64,000 nt of DNA, taken from contig NC_054389.1 of the NCBI RefSeq assembly GCF_001625195.1, forward strand, positions 11,714,520 through 11,778,519. Reading direction: 5' to 3'. Source of the stretch: Drechmeria coniospora. Lineage: Eukaryota; Ascomycota; Sordariomycetes; Hypocreales; Ophiocordycipitaceae. Made by a program: the position numbers and the translations under genes. The notes under the pieces were generated by a model that saw only the letters and a list, made by a program, of their open reading frames with translations, had not been told where the DNA came from and did no database searches. Positions 46,158 through 57,200 of the stretch are shown here, piece by piece (positions within the stretch are counted from its first letter, which is position 1; each line of letters starts with the position of its first letter).

Positions 46158-46412
46158 GTTGGGTTCCAGCCCGTTTTCCGGTCGCCTTTCGAATGTCTCG
46201 GGAGACTCTACAGAGTACAAACAACAGCTTGCAGGTTGGCTGCGCCGCAGGCTTGTGATATTGCCTGTGGATGGTCTTGATGGGAGAACTTGTCGGGAGA
46301 TGCGTGAAGCATGTTTGCCATGATCAGACCTTGTCCCTCATGCTCCTCCATCGACGCAAGCACCGTTGCACCTATTCCAACAACATGTGCGAGTCCGTCG
46401 GCCCCATCACCG

Positions 46413-48356
46413 TCAGCATCTAAAGTATCGCTTCTCAACCCATCGCTGTTCCTGATCAGCCAGGATGTTGCAAACGACGACGGTGATCTCTGGAAAGACA
46501 GTCACAAGTCTGTGCAACCCCAGCCGTCCGGCCGAGTAGGTGGCCAAAACGATCTTATCCAAGGCCACCCCGTGGTCGACCAAGACTTGCACTGCCATTA
46601 GAGCGGCGCCGCCGCTCGCCATTTGCGTGTCGAGCAGCAAAACGCTTTCGTGCTCGTGGATGTCGTCCGGCAGCCGCAAGTAATGAAGCTCCGGCTCGCC
46701 CGTAGAATGATCGGACTGGATCAGAAGTCGTCCGGTTCGACAGTCCGGGATCGTCTTCCGAAGCGCCGACTCGAACGCCGAGCCGCCCCGAAGGACGATG
46801 ACGGCACTTACTTCTCCCGATGGCTTGAGCCCTTCGAACTTGTATCCCTGCGGCGTCTCAATCGTCGTACGGGCGAAGTGCACCTTGTTGAGCGCCCTAT
46901 GCAACTGTCAGCGTGCCCCAGTTCGTCGCCGCCATACCGGGACGTAGCCTACTGTTCCACGATGAGGGCGGCGAGCCGATCAAAGTAGAAAATGAAATCC
47001 TCCGCCGATGTGTCGATGTTTTGGAGGATTGTGTTCATGAACTTGAGCTGAGGCGTGTCGTCAAGAAGCACGACGCGGTCGGAGAGCGGCTGCTCCTTGC
47101 ATGCCGCCTCGAGACGCGACAAGGCCTCGCGGTGGTGGGTGGACTTTTCGAACAACTTCCTCTCGATGAACTGAACCATCATGTCTTCGAGTCGAGGGTT
47201 AGCGAACGCGAGGCCGGGAGGCGGGGGGCTCGACTTACCCAAGGCCACCTGATTCTCAATACCGCGTGGAACGATCAAGTCAGCCACCTTTCTCTGTGGT
47301 TCTACGAACTGTCCATCACAAGGATCCCGGATGTCAGCGCTGAATTGCGGGTCTGTGCTGCCATGCACCGGGCTGCGAGGCAGGGGGTTCGCGTCGCCCT
47401 ACCTTTTCGAAATTAGGTTTCACGAATCCAAACCACTGCTTGATGCACCCTTCAATGTCACGCCCACGCTCACGGACGTCGCGGACGACTGCATGGAAAC
47501 TCATCAGCAACGTGGCTCCCCCATTCACAGGGTACGGTATGAGACGAATCCACTCACTTCTCCGTGCGAGGCAAGTATCGGCATCAGCCTCGCAGTATAT
47601 CTATACCGAATCGAGTCAATCTCCTGCTTCCCAGGAGGAGGAACCTGCCGGAAGCAACGTACTCCCATGTCGAGGAGACTGACGACGCGAGGGTCGTACA
47701 GGGCAAATATTCCTTCGAGAATGAGCACGTGCGGTGAATAGATGGAGGTGGTGTGTTCGAGGCGTTGGTGCTTCGCGAACGAGTATACCGGAATCTCTGC
47801 TCGCTTCCTAGCAGACGGACGGCAGATTAACTCGTGTGCATGATTGCGGGACAGGCGACCAGAGGAGGTCAGTACCCAGCTTTGAGGTCCCGCAAGCGGT
47901 CGACGAGGACATCAAAGTCGATTGCCTAGGGTCCGAAACTTGAGCCTCCGCATCACCGTCCAGGACATCCGCACACTGTTGCGTCAAGGGAAGCTCGAAC
48001 CTCGGGAGAGTCGAAATCGTACTCGTTGGCAAACGCGAGCCTCGATTGCTCTGGTGTCAGCGTCTTGTAGAATGAATCCTGGTCAGCCAGGGTTAGCCCG
48101 TTGCGCCAGCGTCTTTGCATCCGTCATCTTCATCTTCATCCAGTTCCAGATCCAGAAGTGTCTGCAGGTTGCTAGCTTTTCATACCATGGAGAGAATCAC
48201 AACCCATGGCAAGTTGAGCTTTTTGACTATCGCCTGGGAGAGCGTCGACTTGCCAGAGCCCGAGCTCCCGGCCACGGCGATGATGCTGACATCCGCCCAA
48301 GGTGGTGAGTAATATGCCCTCTTCTGAACCGTGACATGACTCTCGAGCAAAGACAT
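46413..48356 (-). CDS. URK1: uridine kinase with C-terminal UPRT-like domain
   Basis: Nine exons (48356..48186, 48078..48001, 47925..47876, 47807..47663, 47600..47558, 47488..47403, 47308..47239, 47184..46953, 46896..46413) join in phase to 452 residues. The kinase half has the P-loop GSSGSGKST (30 to 38), LSMDSFYKTLTPEQ, NEYDFDSPEAIDFD, LILEGIFALYD and ADTCLARRIVRDVRERGRD. The second half has EALSRLEA, GLKPSGEVSAVIVLRGGSAFE, LLDTQMASGGAAL (PRPP-loop-like) and the terminus RWVEKRYF. It phosphorylates uridine and cytidine in pyrimidine salvage; whether the UPRT-like half is active cannot be told. ATG 48356 gives MSLLESHVTVQK. The frame is open upstream without an ATG, so an extra 5' exon is possible. 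It is head to head with GID8 at about 1.2 kb. Confidence 0.92.
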
Positions 48357-49525
48357 TTTGCTTTCCTCGGCAGCGGACGATGTCCAGGCAAGTTCTGTTT
48401 TCTGTTTTGCCCCGTGCCGTCTTTTTTCGTCTCCTTCGAAGAAATCGCGGTGGAGGGCAAGCTGCAGGCGTTGATCCACCCGCGTTCCAACGTCCCGTCC
48501 CGACCCAGGACTTCACGAGAATGACAATCCCATCCAGATCCAACACGGAGCGAGGGCAACACGAGAAAAGGGAATTTCCAGCAGACTGAGGGAATCGAGT
48601 TGATTGAGGCCTTGGAGATGGACCGATGTGCCGGCTACAATTCTTCCTCCCATTGTCCAGGAAGCACCGCTGTACCTCGGCTAGGTAACCAGCTGGCGGA
48701 TGCGGCCGTACTTGCTCGAACATGCACTGTGCTGTATATGTACGATATGTCCACTGTTGGTACGCGGTACAAGTAAGTACTTGTACTTATGGAGTACAGT
48801 GTACGGAGTTGAATTATTGCACTGTGGGTTTACCGCAAGTATTTAAGTGCTAGCATTTTTGACTCCCCAGTCATTTTCACTACCTGAATACTCCGTCTAC
48901 TGTACGACAATGGACCATACAATCCGATATGCTTTCCAACTTATGTCTCACGAATTATAGGACAAAAATTTAGAGTTGCCGTAGTATTATAGGTCATGAG
49001 ACAATAAATAAGTACATTATATTGAGACGATAGGCTGCGAGGTGCACCATGCAGATTTGCCGTGGGGGATAGTAATAACAATAAATATGCTGTCCGTTTT
49101 CGCACTATGCTGCTTAGTAACAATTTCAATCTCGGTTAGCTGGGTCATGTAGAGTGGAGTAGTGCACATACGGGCACTGCAAAAACAAATCTGCCACTCT
49201 AATGGGACACAGCTACCTTCTTCTTCCTTATTCTTCTCTCCAACATACCTCTTCAACTATCTGCTCCAACCTGGTGCATCGAACTTCATCCCAAGAACTC
49301 TCTGCACGAGCGCCACGTCCCAAATATAGGTTGATACGTGCCCCCCAGCATTGCTACGACAGCTTTGCTTCCACATGTCGCCTCCCGATGTGCTGGACTG
49401 ATAATTCGGCCCAACCTGGCTGCCGTTACGCATATCAAATTGTCCAGTCCCAACATTGATTACGCTTGCAATTGCAACAAGGTTTCTGCTCTGCCGTGCC
49501 CCTGCGATCGAAACTCTTATTCATC
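48357..49525. other. divergent intergenic region URK1/GID8
   Basis: It contains both promoters. GTAC words cluster at 48740..48910, and an AT-rich patch lies at 48930..49150. From about 49200 a pyrimidine-rich stretch typical of a fungal 5' UTR precedes the GID8 start. No gene is recognised. Confidence 0.5.
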
Positions 49526-50758
49526 ATGGTATGTCATGCGCACGCGCAATGTATGCAATACAGTATGGTGGTGAGCGGCCACTGACGGCCCACATCTAGA
49601 CGTCCACGGCATCGACGGCAACGCCCGCGAAACATTCTTTCGAGAGACGGGTCGAAGAGGTTAAATCTCCGAAAAGGTATGCTCTATTTCTTCTCGTTTA
49701 CCCTTCCCACCTTTGGCTTTTCCAAGGTTTCATGATGATTATTCTATCAATGGGAATCTCTCCTAGCAATCCCATGCGGAGAAACGATATTTATCCAGTC
49801 TGAACAACCTGCCTACCACTTCTATGCTGAATGCACTGAAATCGTATTTGGCGTCCGCCTTGCTAACGATTTTCAAGTGATATCAACGCCCTGATATTGG
49901 ATTACCTGACAATGGAAGGCTATCCCAACGCGGCCGCCAAGTTTTCCAGAGAAGCCAACCTCCAACCCCAGCAGGATGAAACTTCGATCCGTGCTAGGCA
50001 GGAGATTCAAAGCTTCATACACAGCGGGGACATTCAAGCTGCCATCGAGACCCTTAACGAACTGGACCCTCAGGTATGTCTTGTTCCAAGCTTCGCTCGT
50101 GTTCTTGGGTGCTTTTCTTTCATGATTAAATTCCGAGTTTTACATGCACCACGCATAGTGCCAGCTTGCTGGCCAGTGATGAGAAACACCACTTTTTTAT
50201 GACTTCCCTTGTACCTCCAATTAAACCCATGGCGCTCGTTTCTTTGCCCGATCGATTTACTAACTGCGCGCAAAGATATTGGATGACGACGAAGCGCTTC
50301 ACTTTTCGTTGCTGCGTCTTCAGCTCGTTGAGCTCATCCGTTCAAGCAGTGCATCTGGCGATGATATCGGCCCCGCCCTGAAGTTTGCCACGGATCAGCT
50401 CGGCCCTCGTGCTCCGGGAAACCCGCACTTTTTGGCAGAGCTGGAAAGGACGATGGCGTTACTATTGTTCCCTCCAGACAAGCTGGAACCACAGCTCGCT
50501 TCCCTGTTGGATCCGGACTTGCGTCGTGATGCGGCCGACAGCGTAAATCGGGCCATCCTTGCGAAGCAGTCGGCAAGACGCGAGGCCGCCATTCGTCACC
50601 TTGTGCGGATGCGAGCCTGGGCCGAGAACACGGCTCGAGACAAGGGGTTGGGACTCCCCGACCGTTTGGATATTGGCCTCCGAGGTGACGAGCCTGATGG
50701 CCAAAGCGGACGCTTGTTCGGCGTCGAGAATGGGCATGAACCTATGGTGACGAACTGA
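49526..50758 (+). CDS. GID8: GID/CTLH ubiquitin ligase complex subunit Gid8 (LisH-CTLH-CRA)
   Basis: Four coding exons: 49526..49528 (only the ATG), 49600..49676, 49878..50073 and 50276..50758, for 252 residues. The first intron has donor GTATGT directly after ATG, branch CTGAC and acceptor TAG. The later introns have branches CTAAC and TACTAAC. The joined N-terminus reads MTSTASTATPAKHSFERRV..VKSPKSDIN, followed by the LisH motif LILDYLTMEGYPNAAAKF (about 31 to 48). The CTLH segment (IRARQEIQSFIHSGDIQAAI) and CRA domain (LRLQLVELIR, then PGNPHFLAELERTMALLLF) follow. Gid8 is a scaffold of the GID E3 complex, which in yeast degrades gluconeogenic enzymes on glucose return. Fungal homologues I know have the same FERRVE start, supporting the ATG-only exon. 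Confidence 0.88.
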
Positions 50759-51072
50759 AGCAAGAACGGCCTGAGAAGGTTGTGTGACGAGCAATATGAT
50801 GGGTACGGTAGACATGAGGCGTTACGGTTGCATTTCAACAGCGGAGATGCGGTTATGAGATACCTTACGATTAGCGAATGTTATGTGTTTGGCGTTGTAC
50901 AAGGCAACGCTTGTCAGTTCAACGACGGACAAGTCTTGAATGAACGATGCGAGCTTTTTCGTGCTTGCCCGTCCGTGCGCCCGTGGGCATGCAAATTGAG
51001 AGCTGCAACACTGAAGGAAACTTGACACAAAACCACAGCATCTTGTTGATTAATATTACGCGCAAGTTGCTA
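50759..51072. other. convergent intergenic region GID8/NDUFS4
   Basis: 3' flanks of two converging genes; nothing further seen. Confidence 0.5.
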
Positions 51073-51788
51073 TTACTTTGTCCGAATATGCTTGAGCTTT
51101 CCGGGAGTGTAGGTGAAGTTGTTGGCATAAGCCTTGGGGGTAAACTTGCGCGAATTGGGCTCCTGAACGAAGTACTCGTAGCCCTGCTTCTCGGCAAAGT
51201 GGATGGCATCCTCCTTGCTGCTGAAATTCATGTGCGTCCCTTGCATGACGTCCCCTGAGGATTGCCAGCCCATCAGAGGATTTTCCCATCGGTGACCCTT
51301 GGGCAGAATATCCCAGTCCATGCGCCAGTGGAGCCCTCTGAAGAGGCCAGACTGGGTGGCGGGCTTTGCCTCTTTGTAGATGCTGAAACGTACGTGTTAG
51401 TATGGCGAGAAAATGATGGCGCAACGGGGACGGGGCAAAACTGACCGGACCGTCCGAGCCTGTAGTTCCATCGGAGCACCGGATATGAAGCCTGCCGGCA
51501 GTGTTTTCTCGCTGCCGTCTTGTACTGACTTTGGTAGCGGGGTGAATGTCCTTGCAGTACCATTAGCCTCTGACATTCGAAGAGATGGTCAAGATGTCTG
51601 GCGTACGAGGTCGCCTTGTCAGCAGGAATACTGTAATCTGGCTGGTTATGGCCTGGCGTTGTCAAGGCATCGCTGGCCGGCTTCGCCACATCGCTTTGGA
51701 ATCGTCGGGGGACCGCGGAGGCAAGGACTGGAAAAGGAGTGGCATTTCGGAGTAGCCTTCTGGCGCACTGCACTCGGAGGGTCGCCAT
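51073..51788 (-). CDS. NDUFS4: mitochondrial complex I subunit NDUFS4 (21 kDa in Neurospora)
   Basis: Exons 51788..51607, 51550..51446 and 51382..51073 give 198 residues. Intron 1 is 56 nt (donor GTACGC, acceptor AAG preceded by a CTAAT branch); intron 2 is 63 nt (donor GTCAGT, acceptor CAG). An Arg-rich mitochondrial presequence (about 1 to 32) precedes the conserved body: [60 protein letters not shown], then [16 protein letters not shown] and the terminus KLKHIRTK. This is the ETC complex I subunit conserved region. NDUFS4 sits at the junction of the N and Q modules and stabilises the NADH-oxidising arm. It is divergent with ATP17 over only 299 bp. Confidence 0.93.
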
Positions 51789-52087
51789 GATGCTAACGTC
51801 TCTGTTGGCGATGCTATTGTCTGCATAGGCTGGATGGTCCTGGAGGTTAAATGTGGTGGTGTTGCTCGATGATTATGGAGCTTGTGGATGGGGCGTGCTG
51901 ATTGGCCAATGCGAAGCGACATTTTACCGAAGCCAGTTGGTTTTCCGAAAGAACCTCATCGCGGCTGGTCATCTTCCAATTAATCGACTACGTACTTTAA
52001 AGCCTGCCGCTGAGCGTCCGTTAGAACATCGACGAGATCGCCGTCGCACTTTTCTGTTTCGCAGGTTCATTATCAAATAATCGAACC
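51789..52087. promoter_or_regulatory. bidirectional promoter NDUFS4/ATP17 with CCAAT sites
   Basis: 299 bp separate the two start codons. The palindrome ATTGGCCAAT at 51901..51910 presents a CCAAT pentamer on each strand, 113 bp from the NDUFS4 start and 178 bp from the ATP17 start. Another CCAAT is at 51976..51980. The fungal HAP/CBC complex binds CCAAT and activates respiratory genes; that it acts here is inferred. Confidence 0.6.
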
Positions 52088-52760
52088 ATGAGTTTCGTCA
52101 CTCGCCGAGCGCTCTCGACGCTCATCCCCCCCAAGGTTCGTTCCGAGATTCGCCGGAATTCGTGGAGGCCGCTGCCGACCTTTAGTTACTGACATTTTCT
52201 GAATCAGGTTGCCTCGCCCAAGGTATGACGCGCAGATTATTCGATTACTTTTTCGATTTCCCCTTTCTCCCCATCGTTTGCTGCTTTGGGATGCGGCATG
52301 GAGCTGGATCGGAATTGCCGACGGACAAAACTCGCAACAGACAATATTGAACTCGCAGAACATGAACGGCTGATGACCCGTGGTTCATAGGCGATTGGCG
52401 GTGCCCCAGATGCTCTGCGAATGCAGCGTGTCGTCAGTTTCTACGAGAAGCTCCCCCGAGGTGCCGCTCCGGAAATAAAGGCCAAAGGCCTCCTCGGCCG
52501 ATATCAGGCACGATACTTTGGCAAGAAGACCTCTGTCCAGCGTACGTCATGCTCCGCGATTGCGTCGGTATAACGTGGTTACTGAAGGCCGGTTTTACAG
52601 CCATCATTCACGCGCTTGTGTTCCTGATCGGAATTGGTTATGCTCAGAACTACTACTACCACCTGCGTGAGGATCCCCGATTTCCGCTGCGATACAGTTG
52701 CACCGGAATCACTGACGCGTCTCTTTCGAATTAGGCCACCACAAGAACAATGCCCACTAA
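52088..52760 (+). CDS. ATP17: mitochondrial ATP synthase subunit f
   Basis: Five exons, 52088..52135, 52208..52222, 52391..52541, 52601..52666 and 52735..52760, join to 101 residues, the length of yeast Atp17. The protein reads MSFVTRRALSTLIPPK, then VASPK from a 15-nt exon, then AIGGAPDALRMQRVVSFYEK, LPRGAAPEIKAKGLLGRYQ, one membrane helix (HALVFLIGIGYAQNYYYHL) and the tail RHHKNNAH. Subunit f belongs to the membrane Fo sector near subunits a and b and supports dimer formation. Each intron has a branch-like CTGAC/CTGAT and AG acceptor. No single frame covers more than half of the gene, so an ORF-only annotation would miss it. Confidence 0.9.
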
Positions 52761-54231
52761 AGCACGAGGATCTGGGTCTGGCTTGTTGTTAGGCAGTGGC
52801 AGAAGTCTGTATAAATGCTAAGCCTCTAGGCGGGTTGCCTCGCACACGCACCCCACAGACCAAGTTGTACGTTGGGTTCGAGTGCATGGACGTCGTCTCC
52901 CGTGATTCAATTTACCACGCGCTGTACTACCCGTGCCGACGAAAATCTTGTCTTTCCATCTCTCGTACCATTCATGGCCATTGTGCCATGTATATTCCGA
53001 CTGGAAACGGGAGATTGTGTGTCTGGCTAGAAGTGACGACGACCACGTGAACGATAGACATACCAGGGGCCGGAACGTATGGCATCGACGGGTGTTTTCA
53101 GACGATGGCTGCGTGATACCCTCTCGATGTAGCGTGGGGGTTTGTTGGCAGCGAACAACGCTCATTGTTCCTTGTATGATGAATGTACGCATCTTCGCCA
53201 GCTCGGGAGTTTCAGGAACCACTGCGGAGTACGGGGGGGGGGGGGGGGGGTGATACTGATTGTGCGCATTGTACGGAGGGCGTTGGAGCTATTGGCGATG
53301 CACGCCCATGCATTCCTTCGTTCTCGACGCAGCGATATTCCATGCCTGCCGCCGTGCTGCTTTGAAGTTTGATACGGAAATGAAAGTAATCCCTTCGGTT
53401 TACCAGATATTAATACCGTACAGGTTCATGTACAGGTTCATGGGCATGCAGTCGCCGAAGCAATTCCAGGCCAGATAGCCCGCATTATTACCACGAACAG
53501 CACTTTACCCGGAGCACGCCGTAAGACTAGGGGCCACAGCACTGTAGATTGCTTTTTATGGTGCATGCAGAGGCTCGTCCTCGGCGGCTTAGCGGGCTCG
53601 CATTCACTGCATTCACTGCAATGACCCCACCATCCCCCTGTAAGGAGTGCGCTAGGCCGGAACCATGGGATTGCACGTCCGAAAATCAGGTCCCGGCCGT
53701 CTCACCCACCCACTCACTAGTCCTGAACTTGCAGCAGGGTAGCAGCATCAAACCTCCAAGGTTGAACTTTGATTCTTCGTTCCTCAACCCCATACCCACG
53801 GTCACGCACAGCGACTGACTCCCGCGACTCTCACCCCCCCCTCCCTCCCCCCCCTCTCCTCAGACGTCAGCCGCCGAGACGTAATTTCACCTTGAGGCTG
53901 CGTGCCTGGAGAGCGCACGATATTCCGGCCGACAGCGATCGAGTCACGGTGTCCATCGCCGTCCTCCAGCGGTCTCTAGCCGTCGCGATCACTGTCACGG
54001 CGACCACGAGTCCCGAAGCCAAGTCTCCCACCGCTGCCCAAAGATCGACGCGGCGACGATTCTTCCCTCTGTTGCCACGAAGCGAAGACGATCTCCATCT
54101 CGGACCGTCGCGAACCCCCCCCCGAAGCCTGTGTAACGACGACGAAGCGGTGCATCATTGGGGGTTCTCACGCTGCTGGCCATCCCATCATCATCGCACG
54201 ACAAGCGGCATCCGCCTGGCACGACAACCGG
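52761..54231. other. intergenic region ATP17/unnamed gene
   Basis: ATP17 3' flank, an 18-base G run and then a C-rich stretch (about 53830..53870) with probable 5' UTR of the next gene. Several short frames occur without domain or splice support. No gene is recognised. Confidence 0.5.
53233..53250. repeat. run of 18 G
   Basis: Uninterrupted G18 on the plus strand; prone to length error in sequencing and to G-quadruplex formation. Confidence 0.9.
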
Positions 54232-57200
54232 ATGATGGCAACAGGTGCCTCAGCCGACGAGCTTGCTGATGTTTCTGCCGCACCTGATTCCCGGCTCGTG
54301 AGTCCTCCTCCCAGTCTCCAAGCATGCATACCCCCCCCCACTCTCCGCGGCGCGCTCTCCGTCGCCTGCATCGGGTGCCTTCGAGAAAGGATGCTGACGC
54401 AGCTTGCCCTTTCCTTGCACAGTCCGACGCAGCTCAGCATGCCGCTCTTCAAGAGCCGAATGTAAATGGCAACCCGGCGGCTGCTGTCGACGACATTGAA
54501 AACAAGCGCATCACGAGTGTCGAGGAGCAAGAAAAATCTGCCGATGCCAGCCTGAGCGGCGGTTCGGATACGGACGCCTCGCGCACCGACTGGGCAAGGC
54601 TAAAGGACGACGACAAAGGCCACGGCCGGACCGGCGGCGTTGCCAAGAAGCCTGCCACGTTCAAGGCCGTCTCGGTGAACAAGACGTTTCTCGCCTCCAA
54701 GTCGAGCCCGAGCAGCAATGCCCCCAAGTCGACCGACAGGCCCGCCGCAGGCTCGAGCACTCCGCCACCCGGATCGTCGACCCTGTCGGCTTCACGCCCC
54801 CGGCTCGTCGTAAAAGCCGGAAACGCTGGCCGAGATTCCGCCCCCCGTTTCTCCTCCGTGGTCAACGGTGGGAAGCCGGCATCCGCCCCGGACCCCAGCG
54901 TTGTTTGGAACAAGAACCGGCGTATGTTTCACCATGTGCCCTGGGTCGTGCCCGTCGACCGTCATGTGAATGACGACTAACACTGGCTTGCTTAGCGCCC
55001 GAACCAAAGAAATTTACAGATGAAGAGCTTAAGAAGTATGGAATTCATATGGCTAGTCGCCTCAATGAAGAAGATGCGCAGGGACAGAACAAATGGGCCG
55101 ATATCGACGACGACGACGACGACTGGGCACCGGATGCCATCACCTGGGGTGATGGCACCAAAACGACGCTTCCACACCTCGATGAGCAGTTGACGCCGAT
55201 TCCCGACACCGCTCCCGTCGCACCCAAACCCCAATCGGTGGAGAAGCCCAAGTCTCCAGCTCCTCCTGCGTCGGCTGCTTCTCCCCTGCCGAAGCCAAGC
55301 AGCAGCTTCACCTCGGGCAAGGGGCTCATACTGAAGCCTGCTTCGCAGGAGAAGCCAGCTCTCGTGGCCAAGCCGGCTCCGCCACCGGCGGCCGCGAAGT
55401 CTCCTTGGGCCGTACTGCCTCCCGTCGACAGGGCATCGCCCGCCTCGGCAGACGCGGCAAACCTTGCTCGTGGACCCGTCAAAGGCGCGACCACGCAGCT
55501 CAAGGAGATTGCCGCCGACGATTTCAACCGGTCATCTTGGAGAGATGGCCAAAGCCACGGTGCCAGAGAGCTGTATAACTCACACTCCGGACGCTATGAG
55601 CCTGTTTCTGACCGGCGCGCCTCCGTACGAATCGATCCATACGCCAAGCAGCCGGCGCTGCTGCAGCGCACGCATACGGTGCCCGCAGATCGCCCGGCCG
55701 AACCGTCCAGCGCGTTCCAAACATCCCGAACGTCGCATGACGTACCTTTTGCGCGCCGTCGCGGCTCATCCAACGTGAGCGGCGGCAGCGGATCATACGC
55801 CCAGCGCATGGGCAAGGGCAGCGACGGTTCCATGCAATCGCCCTTCGACTCGCTCAACACCCGAAGGGCATCTCTCACGGGTTCAACCGGGAGCTCCGTC
55901 GCTCCGGGACATCCTCCCGCCACCTCCCAGTCGCAGCCTACGAACCAAGGGTGGGCGCCAATGTCTCCCACGGGCGCCGGCGCTGCGGTACCGCAGAACG
56001 AGTCGACATCCTTGGATGGAAATACGGAATCGACAGCACCCGTGCAGCCGGCGATGGTTGACGAGGTCGAATACCAGAAAAAGCTCATGCGCGAACGCGT
56101 GGAGCTCGCCAGAAAACGACGCCAAGAAGAGGAGGTGCGTGAGGAGGCAGCGAAGAGGGAGCGTATCCAGAAGAAGCTGGATGCTCTGGGCCCCCCGCCG
56201 GACAAGAAGAGCGACAAAAGGTTGCTCTCGAAGGACGATGACCCGAGGCCGACACAGATCCAGCAGCGGCAGCAGCCCACCGTCGCGCGACCACCGAGCC
56301 AGCTGTCTGGCGAAGAACGAAGCAAACCTGGCGTGGATTCGAATACGAAAAAGTCCACGGGACAGGATGCACCGGCGGCCACCGATGCCATCTCGAAATC
56401 GCCCAAGGTTGAAACCGGAACACCCGCCGGCCCGGACCCCGGCCGTCCTCGTGGGCAGGAAGTGAAGCGTGCCGACCCATGGGCGGCCGGCCAGGGACCG
56501 CGCCCAGAAAGATTCACCTCCTGGGCTGCGGGAGCCTCGCCGCCGCTGCGGAATGTTTGGGGTTCTCCTGATAACGACCGTGGCCTCGGGAATGGCACTT
56601 TCGATTCCGACCTCGGCTTGGTTCCTGGGGCCACCGTGACGTCGGCACCCGGCCACAAGGGCCCTGCACCCATCGCTCCGCCGAACAATAGACGGGCGCC
56701 CTCGAATGGACCGGCGCAGATGCAGATGCAGGCGCAGACGCAGGCGCCAATCGGTCCTCACGGTTCACGCTATGCTGCCACGGGCTCGGAGCTGGCGAGC
56801 AAATGGGTCGCCGCCGTTGTCGACAACGATAAGAAGATGGCTGCCGCGCGGTTGGCCGAGAGGGCGGGCCGGGATCGTCAGCTGGCCGAGCAAGGCATGC
56901 CCCTGGAGGATGTCCAACCCTCGATCAAGGATACTTGGCGGCCCGTTCATCTCCCAGGGGATGGCACGAGGCGAACTGCGGCCGCTGTCGAGGTTCACTC
57001 GCACCAACCTCGCTCCTGGAAAGCACCGGAGGAGAAGTTCGCCAGCGGCAGAGCGCCGGTTGAGGAAGCCCCTCCGTCCGCAAACTCCGGCGTCATTGGC
57101 TCCGGCAAGAGCCTGATGCTTCCCCAGGCCGGCTCGGGGGCGCCCTCTCAATCCCGACCCTCGAGATTCTTCCCCAGCAAGGACGGCCGACAGGAGACGG

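Larger units (their letters stand above)
45539..46412. other. intergenic region between URK1 and NDE1
   Basis: NDE1 promoter/5' UTR with a 19-bp tandem repeat, then a short AT-rich part (45900..46020), then a CAGG microsatellite near the 3' end of URK1. No gene is recognised. Confidence 0.55.

Noticed and set aside
55594..56688. 364-codon minus-strand frame opposite the unnamed large gene
   Set aside because: The plus frame continues for 1034 codons with consistent splicing at its 5' end; the minus frame has no motif.
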